From assembly GCA_002451795.1 (NCBI GenBank), contig DKDJ01000010.1, positions 74,295 through 138,294 on the forward strand: a stretch of DNA of 64,000 nucleotides, given 5' to 3'. Positions 54,701-62,757 of this stretch are shown here, in pieces. How positions within the stretch are numbered: the stretch's first letter is position 1; every line of letters begins with the position of its first letter. This stretch comes from Bacteroidales bacterium UBA6851. Lineage in GTDB: Bacteria > Bacteroidota > Bacteroidia > Bacteroidales > UBA932. Position numbers and translations under genes: made by a program. The notes under the pieces are model-generated. The model was not told where the DNA came from and searched no databases. It saw nothing but the letters and a program-made list of their open reading frames with translations.

Positions 54701-55172
54701 AATAGAACTTGAACCTTATGATGAAAACTCAGAAATGTCAAGACTCTATGATGGTTTTGAGACGGGAACGTTGATTGAAGCAGCAGCAAGGGTTGGAGTA
54801 GATAACTATGCACAACTTAGGACTATGCTACAACAAGGGAAGTCTCCATGCCCTGATGGATACAGGGTACCAAATATTCGAGAAGCAGTACTTCTTCATC
54901 TTTATGCAAAAGACTCAAAGAGCTGGTGGACTTCAAGCAGTTCCCCAAATGTAGAGAGCTGTAGAATATATACAAGCACCTACTACTCTATGGGTATATT
55001 CGGAAACAGTAAGAATGGATGGTCTGGTGGATCGACAGGCAGCGGAACACTTCGAGCATCGTGGAATATATCAAGCCCCGCTTTTGGTAGTCAAGGCAAC
55101 ATCAACCTCAACGGCTACAAGAGCCAGAATATCCGATGCGTCCGGGACTGGGATCCTGATACTGATTTATAG
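51753..55172 (+). CDS. Very large fimbrial tip-like lipoprotein with FISUMP-like C-domain
   Basis: 1139 residues. The lipoprotein signal ends at ILSLCSCVKNDFSE (Cys about 20). The first 430 residues resemble DUF4906/Mfa-like subunits (ESRVSNLFLYIFVNDKRYYA, IRIHA-like strand GTLRIHAPICKGANVILIAN). The middle is a long polar region. The last 110 residues look like a FISUMP (Fibrobacter major paralogous) or C-type-lectin-like domain: SPCPDGYRVPNIREAVLLHL, SWWTSSSS and SQNIRCVRDWDPDTDL. In Bacteroidales such large subunits at the end of a fimbria operon are thought to be tip adhesins. It overlaps the convergent S41 peptidase by six bases. Confidence 0.75.
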   Translation: MNRILRHIFIIGIILSLCSCVKNDFSEPGILEGEATVELNFGFKDFEQVSLETKSTLDFIPESRVSNLFLYIFVNDKRYYAHYFDKSSLALDLEDLRDKKSESWIVNNRTSESATTNGTLRIHAPICKGANVILIANIDSDMLNISPEKLNMISSMSELKAMVASLNQEITSRNGLFPMSGFVSGSDPSSGPAAVDITETGIYMSGSTSSRPTIELERLDAKVVFNVRVATDHELTKIENGTTTTQRLKEFRPQSWQVVNLPKGCHIAAHFDYDPELGIFSTSPVMFETYDEKSFTYKGSNGKDTTVVSPVNGFSFYMLENRETPKNKVTSFHERERRNKDASGMYVTEGEVWTNAPEEGTYVIIKGEVVMDVDVSSEAKQQQLSADVTYYVHLGDISKDLNDYNVLRNTAYTYTITIKGVNNIELEVASSKKDDGSAADPGDVKENEPGAEGMVYIAKESIYTFDAHYGQRVFSFDAAYIDPKAVTWYVKTPFGREGTPDKIGEIEIPSGMDYEWVHFMINNESDSKKYKYSTDGGNTFTTTEQTSLPYSHNNMPYPGDSSDKLMNVVEFVEYVKAQKVAHDNGADNDFKTEFDQDWFDWYNDNQPEGQKISDPKTLINGKPGPWFRDRIYVTVYVDEFYYDKDPITGEESKTLWKKFVNQPNRIMHILCDNDKSLDKASSSTGSVVTIRQNSIQTPYNIDNQELESAWGCETTDENADSYLWYFEGESGQGLGNNRVPNDDLKNTSSDNGLYNTARIWGCVKSNGTSGGSWEEVRWDEYLDYDRPNDYKSENSAYNILFLKEDKACLKYSAMMRNRDNNGNGIIDPDEIRWYTASIGQLESLLLGELGLSEEAKLYPRKYSSVGKDEKYPAGHPYEGIRKWKFHVVSSTRFSDGYPATLWAEEGASISGYKQWECATFSVKCIRNLGIKSTDVDSFLYDDAAHRPQDLIKVIKPTGTIGTNSVYKFDCSRVNSKSKRFKTSIELEPYDENSEMSRLYDGFETGTLIEAAARVGVDNYAQLRTMLQQGKSPCPDGYRVPNIREAVLLHLYAKDSKSWWTSSSSPNVESCRIYTSTYYSMGIFGNSKNGWSGGSTGSGTLRASWNISSPAFGSQGNINLNGYKSQNIRCVRDWDPDTDL

Positions 55173-56690
55173 ACTACCAAGAGCAGCATTAAAGCAGTCA
55201 TCTATCTCAAGGACCAAATGATAATACGCATTATCTCCAAGTTTAGAGTAGCGACCTACGAGAGCGCGTAATTGCGTCATTATATACTTGCGATCTATGG
55301 CCCACTCCTTACTTGAAGGAGAGATTCCGTCTTTGCGTTTAGCGAACTCCAGGAACTTCGACTCTAACTCAGCTTGATCAAGATAGCGAGTCAGAGCATC
55401 AAAGTTGCCTATATTGGAAAGCTCCTCCTTATGGGAATCGAAATAAGCTGAAGCGAAGCGCATAGTCGTAGCCTTTTTATTGCAAGCTAAATAGAAACTA
55501 CCAGCCCGAGTAGTGTCAATAGGAACGAAAACATCTGGTATAATACCTCCTTTCTCTATTTTCATACTATCCGCAACTACCATTTCCCCCTCATTATAAC
55601 GTTTGAGGACCTCGTAATTGTAGTCTTCAGTATACGGCTTCTGAATACAGCGTCCCGATGGAGTATGAAACCTTGCCACAGTAATCCTCATTCCAGATCC
55701 ATCGCTAAAGTAAAGAGGCTCTTGTACAAGGCCCTTGCCATAGGACCTGCGCCCCACTATGATAGCCCGATGATTGTCCTGCATGGCTCCAGCGAATATC
55801 TCACTTGAAGAAGCAGTATTCTCATCTATAAGCAAGGACAATCCCACACTCTGAAGTGGTCCGCGCCCGTCAGCCTTGAAATCTTCACGCTTGCGGTGAC
55901 GCCCTTCTATATACACAATGAGAGAGTCTTTCGGAAGGAAAAGATTGGAAAGGATGAGCGCCTGATCAAGAAATCCGCCAGAGTTGTCCCTAAGATCCAC
56001 TATCAAGTCTTTTAAGCCATTGTCTATCAATTCAGAAGTTGCAGAGATAAACTCATGCCCTGTAGTGCGGGAGAATTTGGAAAGCCTTATATAGCCTATG
56101 GAGTCCTTAACCATAAAGGAAGCATCCACAGAGTGTGTAGGAATCTTGCCGCGCGTGATCTCAAAAGGTATCAGTTCCTCATCGCGTTTCACAAGCACAC
56201 TTACCTTGCTCCCGGCTTTTCCTTTCATCCTGCGGACCATGCTGTCTTGTGGGAACTTGACTCCGGCTATATTGGTAGAATCCACTTTGAGCAGTCTGTC
56301 TCCAGTCTTAAGTCCCACTTTTTCAGACGGACCGCCGGGAATCACCTCCAATACTATCGCTGTATCGTTGGGCACATTGAATTGTATTCCTATACCGTCA
56401 AAATTACCGGCAAGGTCCTCTTCATGTGCTTCAAGCGACTCAGGTACCATATATATAGAATGTGGGTCCAAAGCCTGAAGTGCAGCTTCGGCAACTACAT
56501 CCGTTACCTTCCTATGGTCCACAGAATCCACATAATTGTCATCAATACTCTTCAGAATCAAGTTGATTTTCTGCCAGTCCCTGTCCCTTACGCGCATCTT
56601 GGCTGGTCTGGACCACAGTTGCACCACCAAAGTAAGCAGCACACCGATAGCTACACCAAGTGCTGCTGTCAACACAGAACTCTTTTTCAT
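55167..56690 (-). CDS. S41-family C-terminal processing peptidase (CtpA-like)
   Basis: 507 residues with an N-terminal membrane anchor or signal (ALGVAIGVLLTLVVQLW). A PDZ domain lies at about 100-180 (GIGIQFNVPNDTAIVLEVIP). The S41 protease domain follows, with GYIRLSKFSRTTG, VDLRDNSGGFLDQA, the nucleophile Ser in NTASSSEIFAGAMQ and the general-base Lys in RSYGKGLVQEP. It cleaves C-terminal tails of periplasmic proteins. It is the last gene of a minus-strand unit, three bases after the dCMP deaminase. Its stop overlaps the tail of the convergent fimbrial gene. Confidence 0.93.
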   Translation of the reverse strand: MKKSSVLTAALGVAIGVLLTLVVQLWSRPAKMRVRDRDWQKINLILKSIDDNYVDSVDHRKVTDVVAEAALQALDPHSIYMVPESLEAHEEDLAGNFDGIGIQFNVPNDTAIVLEVIPGGPSEKVGLKTGDRLLKVDSTNIAGVKFPQDSMVRRMKGKAGSKVSVLVKRDEELIPFEITRGKIPTHSVDASFMVKDSIGYIRLSKFSRTTGHEFISATSELIDNGLKDLIVDLRDNSGGFLDQALILSNLFLPKDSLIVYIEGRHRKREDFKADGRGPLQSVGLSLLIDENTASSSEIFAGAMQDNHRAIIVGRRSYGKGLVQEPLYFSDGSGMRITVARFHTPSGRCIQKPYTEDYNYEVLKRYNEGEMVVADSMKIEKGGIIPDVFVPIDTTRAGSFYLACNKKATTMRFASAYFDSHKEELSNIGNFDALTRYLDQAELESKFLEFAKRKDGISPSSKEWAIDRKYIMTQLRALVGRYSKLGDNAYYHLVLEIDDCFNAALGSL

Positions 56691-56693
56691 ACG

Positions 56694-57095
56694 CTATACC
56701 TTTTCCACTATTATACCTGCACGTTTGAGAAGGTCCACACCATCTGTGAGGCGATACTCGTCCTTGTAGACTACTCTGGTGATGCCGGCCTGAATTATCA
56801 ACTTAGCACATTCAATACATGGTGACGCCGTCACATAAAGCGTCGACCCCTCGGAACTATTGCCGGACTTGGCCACCTTGGATATGGCGTTTGCCTCCGC
56901 GTGAAGCACATACGGCTTGGTAACGCCATTCTCATCTTCACACACATTTTCAAACCCGGAAGGAGTCCCGTTATATCCATCAGAGATAATCATCCTATCC
57001 TTGACTATTAGGGCCCCCACTTGACGACGCTTACAATATGAGTTCTTAGCCCATATTTCAGCCATCTGCATATATTTGTCATCAAACTTATTCAT
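56694..57095 (-). CDS. dCMP deaminase family protein
   Basis: 133 residues of the zinc-dependent CDA fold. The zinc site is complete: HAEANAIS (His and catalytic Glu) and SPCIECAKLII (two Cys). SYCKRRQVGALIVKDRMIIS and DGYNGTPSGFENVCED match the dCMP/ComE deaminase group. It makes dUMP for thymidylate synthesis. It overlaps the start of the downstream-transcribed unit, with an eight-base overlap with the acyl-CoA ligase gene, and precedes the S41 peptidase by three bases. Confidence 0.93.
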   Translation of the reverse strand: MNKFDDKYMQMAEIWAKNSYCKRRQVGALIVKDRMIISDGYNGTPSGFENVCEDENGVTKPYVLHAEANAISKVAKSGNSSEGSTLYVTASPCIECAKLIIQAGITRVVYKDEYRLTDGVDLLKRAGIIVEKV

Positions 57096-58749
57096 GGTCT
57101 CTCTGGTACAGATACCTCTTTATGCTCTTCTTTGGAGTACGCTCGAAATCCTCCGGCATAAACTCTATCCTACGAATCTGTGCGTAATTAGGCAGAAGCC
57201 TGTTAATCTCCGGAAGTCCGGCCTCTATACGCTTTTCCAACTGTTCCCCTGACATCCCGTCCATCTCAGCCTGGTGATAGTCAGGATAAACAAGGGCTGT
57301 AAGGCCCACTTTATCCTCCACCACGAGAGAATCCACCACGTATGTGACATTGTTGATCACAGCCTCAAGTTCCTCTGGGTAAATATTCTGTCCAGAAGGC
57401 CCAAGAATCATACACTTGGACCGGCCTTTGAGATACAAGTATCCATCAGCATCCATCACACCTATATCACCAGTGCGGAACCATCCGTCTTCTGTAAAGA
57501 CCTGCTTGGTCGCATCTGGATTCTTGAAATATCCAAGGAATACATTATCTCCTTTTACCTGAACTTCCCCAGCCTCATTAATTGGATCCGGCGAGTCAAT
57601 TCTAACCTGACAGCCAGGAACCACTTTACCGCATGACCCATAACGCGTCTTCCACCATTTCTCATAAGTGATAATAGGCGCACACTCAGTCATTCCATAT
57701 CCTACAGTGAACGGGAAGTGTAGACGACGCATAAACTGCTCTACCTCCGGATTGAACGCAGCACCTCCAAGAATCACCTCCTCAAAGCGTCCTCCAAAGG
57801 ACTCTATCATGGCATTGCGTATCTTCTTAAGGATGAGCTGGTCCACAATAGGAATACGCATAAAGGCCTTGTTGCGATCCACGACCGGTTTAATCTGACT
57901 TTTATATACTTTCTCTATGATAAGGGGCACTGCAATTATTATATCCGGGTGTATCTCAGAAAAGGCTTTCATGATAACCTTAGGGCTTGGAGTACGAGTA
58001 AGAAAATGCACATGAGCACCAATCGTCATCTCGAAAAGGAATTCGAACATCATACCGTACATGTGCGCAGAAGGAAGCATAGCCACCACCTCTGATTCGC
58101 AAGTCATTTGAGGCTCAGCAACACTACTCGCGAAACTAATATTACACCATAGAGCCCTATATGGGATCATGACACCTTTGGAAAAGCCAGAAGTTCCAGA
58201 AGTATAGTTGATAAGTGCGAGTTCATCAGCCTTATCCTCATAATAATTGAGGTGCTCCGGCTTGAGGCCGTCTGGATATAGTTTCTTGAAAGTACTCTGG
58301 AGATTATCTCTAACCTCCACATCAGTACGACTTCTCGCATAAATAAACTTGAGGTTGTTCATCTGCACTATTACCTCAAGATCCGGCATTTCAGACTCAG
58401 AAAGCCCCTCCCAGATCACCTCATCCACGAAGAACACCTTGGCTTCAGAATGATTGACAAGATAATGGATGTTTTCTGGCTTAAACTCATGAAGGATAGG
58501 CACAGGAACAGCACCATACGTCATGGCAGCAAGAAAGCACACGCCCCAATTGGCCTGGTTGCGAGAGCATAATGCTACCTTGTCCCCACGTTTCAGTCCA
58601 CATTGCTCAAAAGCGATGCGCAGGTACTCCACACGCTCCGCCACATCCTTATATTTGAGTGTTGTTCCTTGATAATTGGACAATGCATCACGATCCCAAT
58701 TGTTCCGGATACTCCTCTCAAGAGTCTTATTTACTGATCTAAATTCCAT
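57088..58749 (-). CDS. AMP-binding long-chain acyl-CoA ligase
   Basis: 553 residues of the ANL adenylating superfamily. The P-loop is INYTSGTSGFSKGVMIP, followed by FTVGYGMTECAPIITYEKWW, the DGWFRTGDIGVMDADGYLYL motif and the C-terminal region RSKCMILGPSGQNIYPEELE with GPSGQNI. It activates fatty acids to acyl-CoA through acyl-AMP. Position in a unit with an unknown lipoprotein, a dCMP deaminase and a protease does not identify its substrate. It overlaps the upstream lipoprotein gene by 19 bases. Confidence 0.92.
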   Translation of the reverse strand: MEFRSVNKTLERSIRNNWDRDALSNYQGTTLKYKDVAERVEYLRIAFEQCGLKRGDKVALCSRNQANWGVCFLAAMTYGAVPVPILHEFKPENIHYLVNHSEAKVFFVDEVIWEGLSESEMPDLEVIVQMNNLKFIYARSRTDVEVRDNLQSTFKKLYPDGLKPEHLNYYEDKADELALINYTSGTSGFSKGVMIPYRALWCNISFASSVAEPQMTCESEVVAMLPSAHMYGMMFEFLFEMTIGAHVHFLTRTPSPKVIMKAFSEIHPDIIIAVPLIIEKVYKSQIKPVVDRNKAFMRIPIVDQLILKKIRNAMIESFGGRFEEVILGGAAFNPEVEQFMRRLHFPFTVGYGMTECAPIITYEKWWKTRYGSCGKVVPGCQVRIDSPDPINEAGEVQVKGDNVFLGYFKNPDATKQVFTEDGWFRTGDIGVMDADGYLYLKGRSKCMILGPSGQNIYPEELEAVINNVTYVVDSLVVEDKVGLTALVYPDYHQAEMDGMSGEQLEKRIEAGLPEINRLLPNYAQIRRIEFMPEDFERTPKKSIKRYLYQRDHE

Positions 58750-60026
58750 ATTTTCATACCTTTAACGTCCCATACCGCAGATTTACCGGCATAGTACAAA
58801 GAAAACCTAATATTCTTAGACGGCCATTTATCAAAGCCGTTATTTTCAAATTCGCTTGTATACCAAGCTTTGACAGATTCTTCATCACCTACTGCCATCC
58901 ACCCATCACGCACCGCAGCACAAGAATCATCCGAAAGCGAAAACGCCGTCCCATAAAGAGCTCCAGCAAATCCCTGATACGGGTTAACGAAAGGTTCTGC
59001 TGGCGCGACTTTCTTACCTTCCCGCAGCAGCACCACACGATAAGAATCGAAATTCACAGTGGCAATCTCCCTAACATCAAGCTCTTTCTCCCATTTGATG
59101 GGTGACTTGCCAGTACTTCGGGCAAGTTCACGAATACGGCCCTGATACTTCACCATACGTACGTTGGCGTCCAGATATTTCTCATACCCTTGTCTAAATA
59201 CATCTCCGGGAACTGTCAGAGTCAAAGCAAAAGAGGTAGTGGCCGGCAGCATTCTCCCAATACGGCTATCAGATCCAGGAAGTGAGCCAAGAAATCCAGC
59301 CATGTACAGATAGCCGCCTGGACAACTGAAATTTACTCTCACATCACCATCTCCATCTTTAGAGAAAAAAGTCCATTCAGCACTTCTATGCATCAGCGCA
59401 CCTGCCTCCGATGTGCGGAACCTTCCACCAAGAAAAGACTTGTCAAGAAGACGCGCCGCTCCGGAATTGCGAAGAATCACCATCTGATCCGACGATGGCA
59501 GAGAATCCACTGCCTGCCGCAGACGCTCCATATCAAGAATAGACCTCCCTGCCCTAATATGCCTTTCACTGGCCTTTAACTGCGCGTCTGACGGACTTAT
59601 CAGTAGCACCCCCATACCATCTGGAAGTGAAGGAGAGTCAGAAAGAAAAAGCGTCTTGAACCCTTTACGGGAAGCTGCCGAAATCACGGAATTGAAAGTA
59701 GAAGAAGTATCTGAACTGAACTGTGTCGGTACCGGAGCAATCGAAAGAACAGGAACAACCTTCCCGGCATAGCACTGGGAAAGAGCCATTCCGCAGCCAC
59801 GCAACCTATTGATACCAAGGCTAAAGAAAGTACTCGTAGAGTCCATCACCATGTCGGAAAGACGACAATCAGATGCGTATCCGATACACAAGGCATCAGA
59901 AGGCACAGTGGCAAGCACGGTAAGAATGCGTTCCTTATCCGTCTGCTTGACCCCACCTTTTCCAGAAGTGCACGACAGTGGAATAAGGAATGTAAGAATG
60001 ATTGTCAGGCAAAAAACTCTTCGCAT
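58731..60026 (-). CDS. Lipoprotein of unknown function at head of the operon
   Basis: 431 residues from the ATG at 60026 (MRRVFCLTIILTFLIPLSC). This start is preferred because it begins a lipoprotein signal (IPLSCTSGKGG) and lies six bases after the promoter element, while the codon at 60053 lies before it. The mature protein is alpha/beta with SIAPVPTQFSSDTSSTF and VVLLREGKKVAPAEPFVNPY. Similar Bacteroidales proteins are annotated only as hypothetical. It is probably periplasmic or on the outer membrane. It overlaps the acyl-CoA ligase gene. Confidence 0.65.
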   Translation of the reverse strand: MRRVFCLTIILTFLIPLSCTSGKGGVKQTDKERILTVLATVPSDALCIGYASDCRLSDMVMDSTSTFFSLGINRLRGCGMALSQCYAGKVVPVLSIAPVPTQFSSDTSSTFNSVISAASRKGFKTLFLSDSPSLPDGMGVLLISPSDAQLKASERHIRAGRSILDMERLRQAVDSLPSSDQMVILRNSGAARLLDKSFLGGRFRTSEAGALMHRSAEWTFFSKDGDGDVRVNFSCPGGYLYMAGFLGSLPGSDSRIGRMLPATTSFALTLTVPGDVFRQGYEKYLDANVRMVKYQGRIRELARSTGKSPIKWEKELDVREIATVNFDSYRVVLLREGKKVAPAEPFVNPYQGFAGALYGTAFSLSDDSCAAVRDGWMAVGDEESVKAWYTSEFENNGFDKWPSKNIRFSLYYAGKSAVWDVKGMKIWNLDQ

Positions 60027-60032
60027 AAGTCG

Positions 60033-60040
60033 CAAAGATA
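60033..60040 (-). promoter_or_regulatory. -7 element, leaderless start of the lipoprotein operon
   Basis: TATCTTTG on the minus strand, six bases before the ATG at 60026. The region is shared with the divergent typA promoter. Confidence 0.6.
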
Positions 60041-60082
60041 AGAAAAATGACATAGTTTTTTATGTTTTTCCACGGAAATAAG

Positions 60083-60106
60083 TAACTTTGCACTCTTATT
60101 AAGAGT
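60083..60106 (+). promoter_or_regulatory. -7 element and inverted repeat before typA
   Basis: TAACTTTG (60083-60090) is followed immediately by ACTCTT-ATT-AAGAGT (60092-60106), a perfect inverted repeat that ends at the ATG. It may be an operator or a hairpin at the mRNA 5' end. Confidence 0.5.
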
Positions 60107-61912
60107 ATGCAAGACATTAGAAACATAGCGATTATCGCCCACGTCGACCATGGCAAGACCACCCTCGTGGACAGAATGATTTATCAGGCCAATCTTGTTC
60201 GCCAGCCTGAAAATCTTGGTCAACTGATACTTGACAACAATGACCTTGAGAGAGAGAGAGGTATAACCATCCTTGCGAAGAACGTATCAGTCATTTATAA
60301 AGGCGTCAAAATCAACATTATAGATACTCCGGGACATAGTGATTTCGGAGGCGAAGTCGAGCGTGTGCTCAACATGGCGGACGGCGTATTGCTTCTGGTG
60401 GACGCTTTCGAAGGTTGTATGCCACAGACCAGATTCGTGCTTCAAAAAGCTCTCCAGATGGGCAAGAAGCCGATTGTGGTTATCAACAAAGTTGACAAGC
60501 CAAACTGCCGGCCAGACGAAGTTCAGGAAGAAGTGTTCGACTTGATGTGTAACCTCAACGCCACAGATGATCAGCTTGACTTCACTACAGTATATGGTTC
60601 GGCAAAGCAGGGTTGGATGTCCCTCGACTGGAAACAGCCTTCTTCCGACATCACTCCCCTTCTGGATACTATCCTGGAAGTGATTCCAGCGCCTAAAGTA
60701 GTGGAAGGAACACCTCAGCTCCTTATTTCGTCTCTCGAATATTCTCCTTATGTAGGACGTATTGCGGTAGGCAAGATTACCAGGGGTTCGCTCAAGACTG
60801 GTCAGAACGTCAGTCTCTGCAAGCGCTATGACGTGGTCCAGAAGCAGAAAATCAAGCAGTTGATGGTATTTGAAGGTTTAGGGAAGACCAACGTGGATGA
60901 GGTCCACTGCGGAGACATTTGCGCAGTAGTCGGACTTGACGGATTCGAAATCGGAGACACCATCGCGGACTTCGAGAATCCTGAAGCACTTGAGCCTATT
61001 GCCATTGACGAGCCTACGATGAGCATGCTCTTCACCATCAACAATTCGCCATTCTTCGGAAAGGACGGAAAGTTTGTGACTTCAAGGCACATCAAGGAGC
61101 GTCTTGAGAAAGAACTTGAGAAGAACCTTGCACTTCGAGTAAAGCCGGGCCTGACCGCTGATTCATTCGTGGTATACGGACGTGGTGTGCTCCATCTTTC
61201 TGTGCTTATCGAGACCATGCGCAGGGAAGGCTTCGAACTTCAGGTCGGACAGCCGAAAGTCTTGGATAAGACCATAGGGGGTCAGAGGTGCGAGCCTATC
61301 GAAGAGCTTTCTATCGAAGTTCCAGAAGAGTTCGTAGGAGCAGCTATAGAGATATCTACTCGTCGCAAGGGAGCTCTTATCCACATGGAGCCACGCGGAG
61401 ACCGTACTCTGCTGGAGTTTGAGATTCCTACACGAGGCCTCATGGGTCTTCGTTCCAACCTTCTAACCGCCAGCCAGGGCGAGGCCATCGTAGCACATAG
61501 ATTCAAAGAGTACCAGCCTTTCAAGGGTGATATAGAGAGAAGAAGCAACGGATCTCTTGTTTCTCTGGAGACAGGACAAGCCATCGCCTACTCCATGAAC
61601 AAACTCTTAGACAGGGGACGGTTCTTCGTAGATCCAGGCGAGGAGATATATGCAGGCCAGGTAGTCGGAGAGCATACAAGAGAGAGAGACCTCAACATCA
61701 ATATCTGCAAGACCAAGAAGCTCACTAACGTACGTGCTGCCGGCTCAGACGAGAAGATTGTTCTTCCTCCGGCCATAAAGTTCTCACTCGAGGAAGCGCT
61801 CGAATACATTCAGGAAGACGAACTTGTGGAGGTTACACCTCATCACATGCGTATCCGCAAGATTCTGCTTGACCCGCTTGCAAGAAAGAGAAACAGCGAC
61901 AACGAGGACTAG
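60107..61912 (+). CDS. typA: Translational GTPase TypA/BipA
   Basis: 601 residues, full family length. The GTPase domain has AHVDHGKTTLVDRM at residues about 11-24, the switch RERGITILAKN, DTPGHSDFGGEVER and NKVDKPN. Domains II, III and V follow, with the BipA-specific C-terminal domain (RAAGSDEKIVLPPAIKFSLE). It is a ribosome-binding GTPase involved in stress and cold adaptation and in late ribosome assembly. Divergent from the lipoprotein operon. Confidence 0.96.
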   Translation: MQDIRNIAIIAHVDHGKTTLVDRMIYQANLVRQPENLGQLILDNNDLERERGITILAKNVSVIYKGVKINIIDTPGHSDFGGEVERVLNMADGVLLLVDAFEGCMPQTRFVLQKALQMGKKPIVVINKVDKPNCRPDEVQEEVFDLMCNLNATDDQLDFTTVYGSAKQGWMSLDWKQPSSDITPLLDTILEVIPAPKVVEGTPQLLISSLEYSPYVGRIAVGKITRGSLKTGQNVSLCKRYDVVQKQKIKQLMVFEGLGKTNVDEVHCGDICAVVGLDGFEIGDTIADFENPEALEPIAIDEPTMSMLFTINNSPFFGKDGKFVTSRHIKERLEKELEKNLALRVKPGLTADSFVVYGRGVLHLSVLIETMRREGFELQVGQPKVLDKTIGGQRCEPIEELSIEVPEEFVGAAIEISTRRKGALIHMEPRGDRTLLEFEIPTRGLMGLRSNLLTASQGEAIVAHRFKEYQPFKGDIERRSNGSLVSLETGQAIAYSMNKLLDRGRFFVDPGEEIYAGQVVGEHTRERDLNINICKTKKLTNVRAAGSDEKIVLPPAIKFSLEEALEYIQEDELVEVTPHHMRIRKILLDPLARKRNSDNED

Positions 61913-61973
61913 TACCATAAGCTCGAAATGATTGTTTCCGAAATATTGACAATAGTAAAAATTATTTGTAACT

Positions 61974-62360
61974 TTGCAGCCCTTTGTAGTTAAACTTGTT
62001 GGATTGGCCAAAGGTTCTAGCCAGATTGCTTGGACCGTAGGCCGCGAGTTCTTTGAAGAGTTCGGAAACACCGACATTCTGGATGCAGACTTGACCGTAA
62101 GGGCCTCGTTGAGCAACCACGGGCTTACCATAGACGTGAGCTGCGATATTGATGGCACAGTAACGGTGGCTTGTGATAGGTGTCTCGAAGACCTGGTCAT
62201 CCCGGTGGAGACCTCATTCGAAGAGACATACACTCCAGAAAGCGATGAACTGGATATGGGTCAAGAGGTATACGACTATGTATGTATATCCATTCCTATT
62301 CAGAGAGTCCATCCGGACGGAGAATGCAATAGCGAGACTACCAAGTACTTAAGTAAATAA
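61974..62360 (+). CDS. DUF177 (YceD-like) protein, short form
   Basis: 128 residues if it starts at TTG 61974. The core CDIDGTVTVACDRCLEDLVIP with the two conserved Cys is typical of DUF177, and DYVCISIPIQRVHPDGECNS matches the second conserved region. The family is nearly always next to rpmF, as here. Relatives usually have a longer C-terminal part ending in DPRWxxL, which is missing here. There is no ATG near the N-terminus: the TTG lies inside a TAACTTTG box (61969-61976). Start and transcription point therefore remain uncertain. Confidence 0.75.
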   Translation: MQPFVVKLVGLAKGSSQIAWTVGREFFEEFGNTDILDADLTVRASLSNHGLTIDVSCDIDGTVTVACDRCLEDLVIPVETSFEETYTPESDELDMGQEVYDYVCISIPIQRVHPDGECNSETTKYLSK

Positions 62361-62379
62361 ATATTAAAATAATAGTAAA

Positions 62380-62562
62380 ATGGCACATCCGAAACACAAA
62401 CATTCAAAGCAGCGCAGGGACAAGCGTCGTACACACGATTTCGCTCCAGTTCCTACTCTGGCTACATGCCCTAACTGCGGAGCTACCGTGATGTATCATC
62501 GCGTATGCCCTGAGTGTGGCTATTACAGAGGACGTCAGATCATCGTCAAGAACGCTGAGTAA
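62380..62562 (+). CDS. rpmF: 50S ribosomal protein bL32
   Basis: 60 residues, with the basic N-terminus (MAHPKHKHSKQRRDKRRTHD) and the zinc-ribbon Cys at 30, 33, 43 and 46 (CPNC, CPEC). It binds 23S rRNA near the peptidyl-transferase region. Zn-binding form. Nineteen bases after DUF177, with which it is commonly co-transcribed. Confidence 0.96.
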   Translation: MAHPKHKHSKQRRDKRRTHDFAPVPTLATCPNCGATVMYHRVCPECGYYRGRQIIVKNAE

Positions 62563-62606
62563 GACTCTTTTCCCCTAACGAATCATCATGATCCTCGGGG
62601 TTTGAT

Positions 62607-62678
62607 GGTCTCTTAGTTCAACGGATAGAACGAAGGTTTCCTAAACCTTAAATACAGGTTCGATTCCTGTAGAGACTA
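62607..62678 (+). tRNA. tRNA-Arg (CCT)
   Basis: 72-base cloverleaf: acceptor GGTCTCT/AGAGACT (first pair G-T wobble), D-stem GTTC/GAAC, anticodon stem AAGGT/ACCTT with loop TTCCTAA (anticodon CCT), T-arm ACAGG-TTCGATT-CCTGT and discriminator A. CCA is not encoded. Confidence 0.93.
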
Positions 62679-62679
62679 C

Positions 62680-62716
62680 AAGAAACTGACCAAATTAGTT
62701 GGCCAGTTTCTTTTTT
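62680..62716 (+). terminator. Terminator of tRNA-Arg
   Basis: AAGAAACTG / CAGTTTCTT with an inner CCAA/TTGG stem, then a T run. Confidence 0.88.
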
Positions 62717-62757
62717 ATAGTTAGACGAGACGAGGAGGCTCACCAAACAGAAACTAT

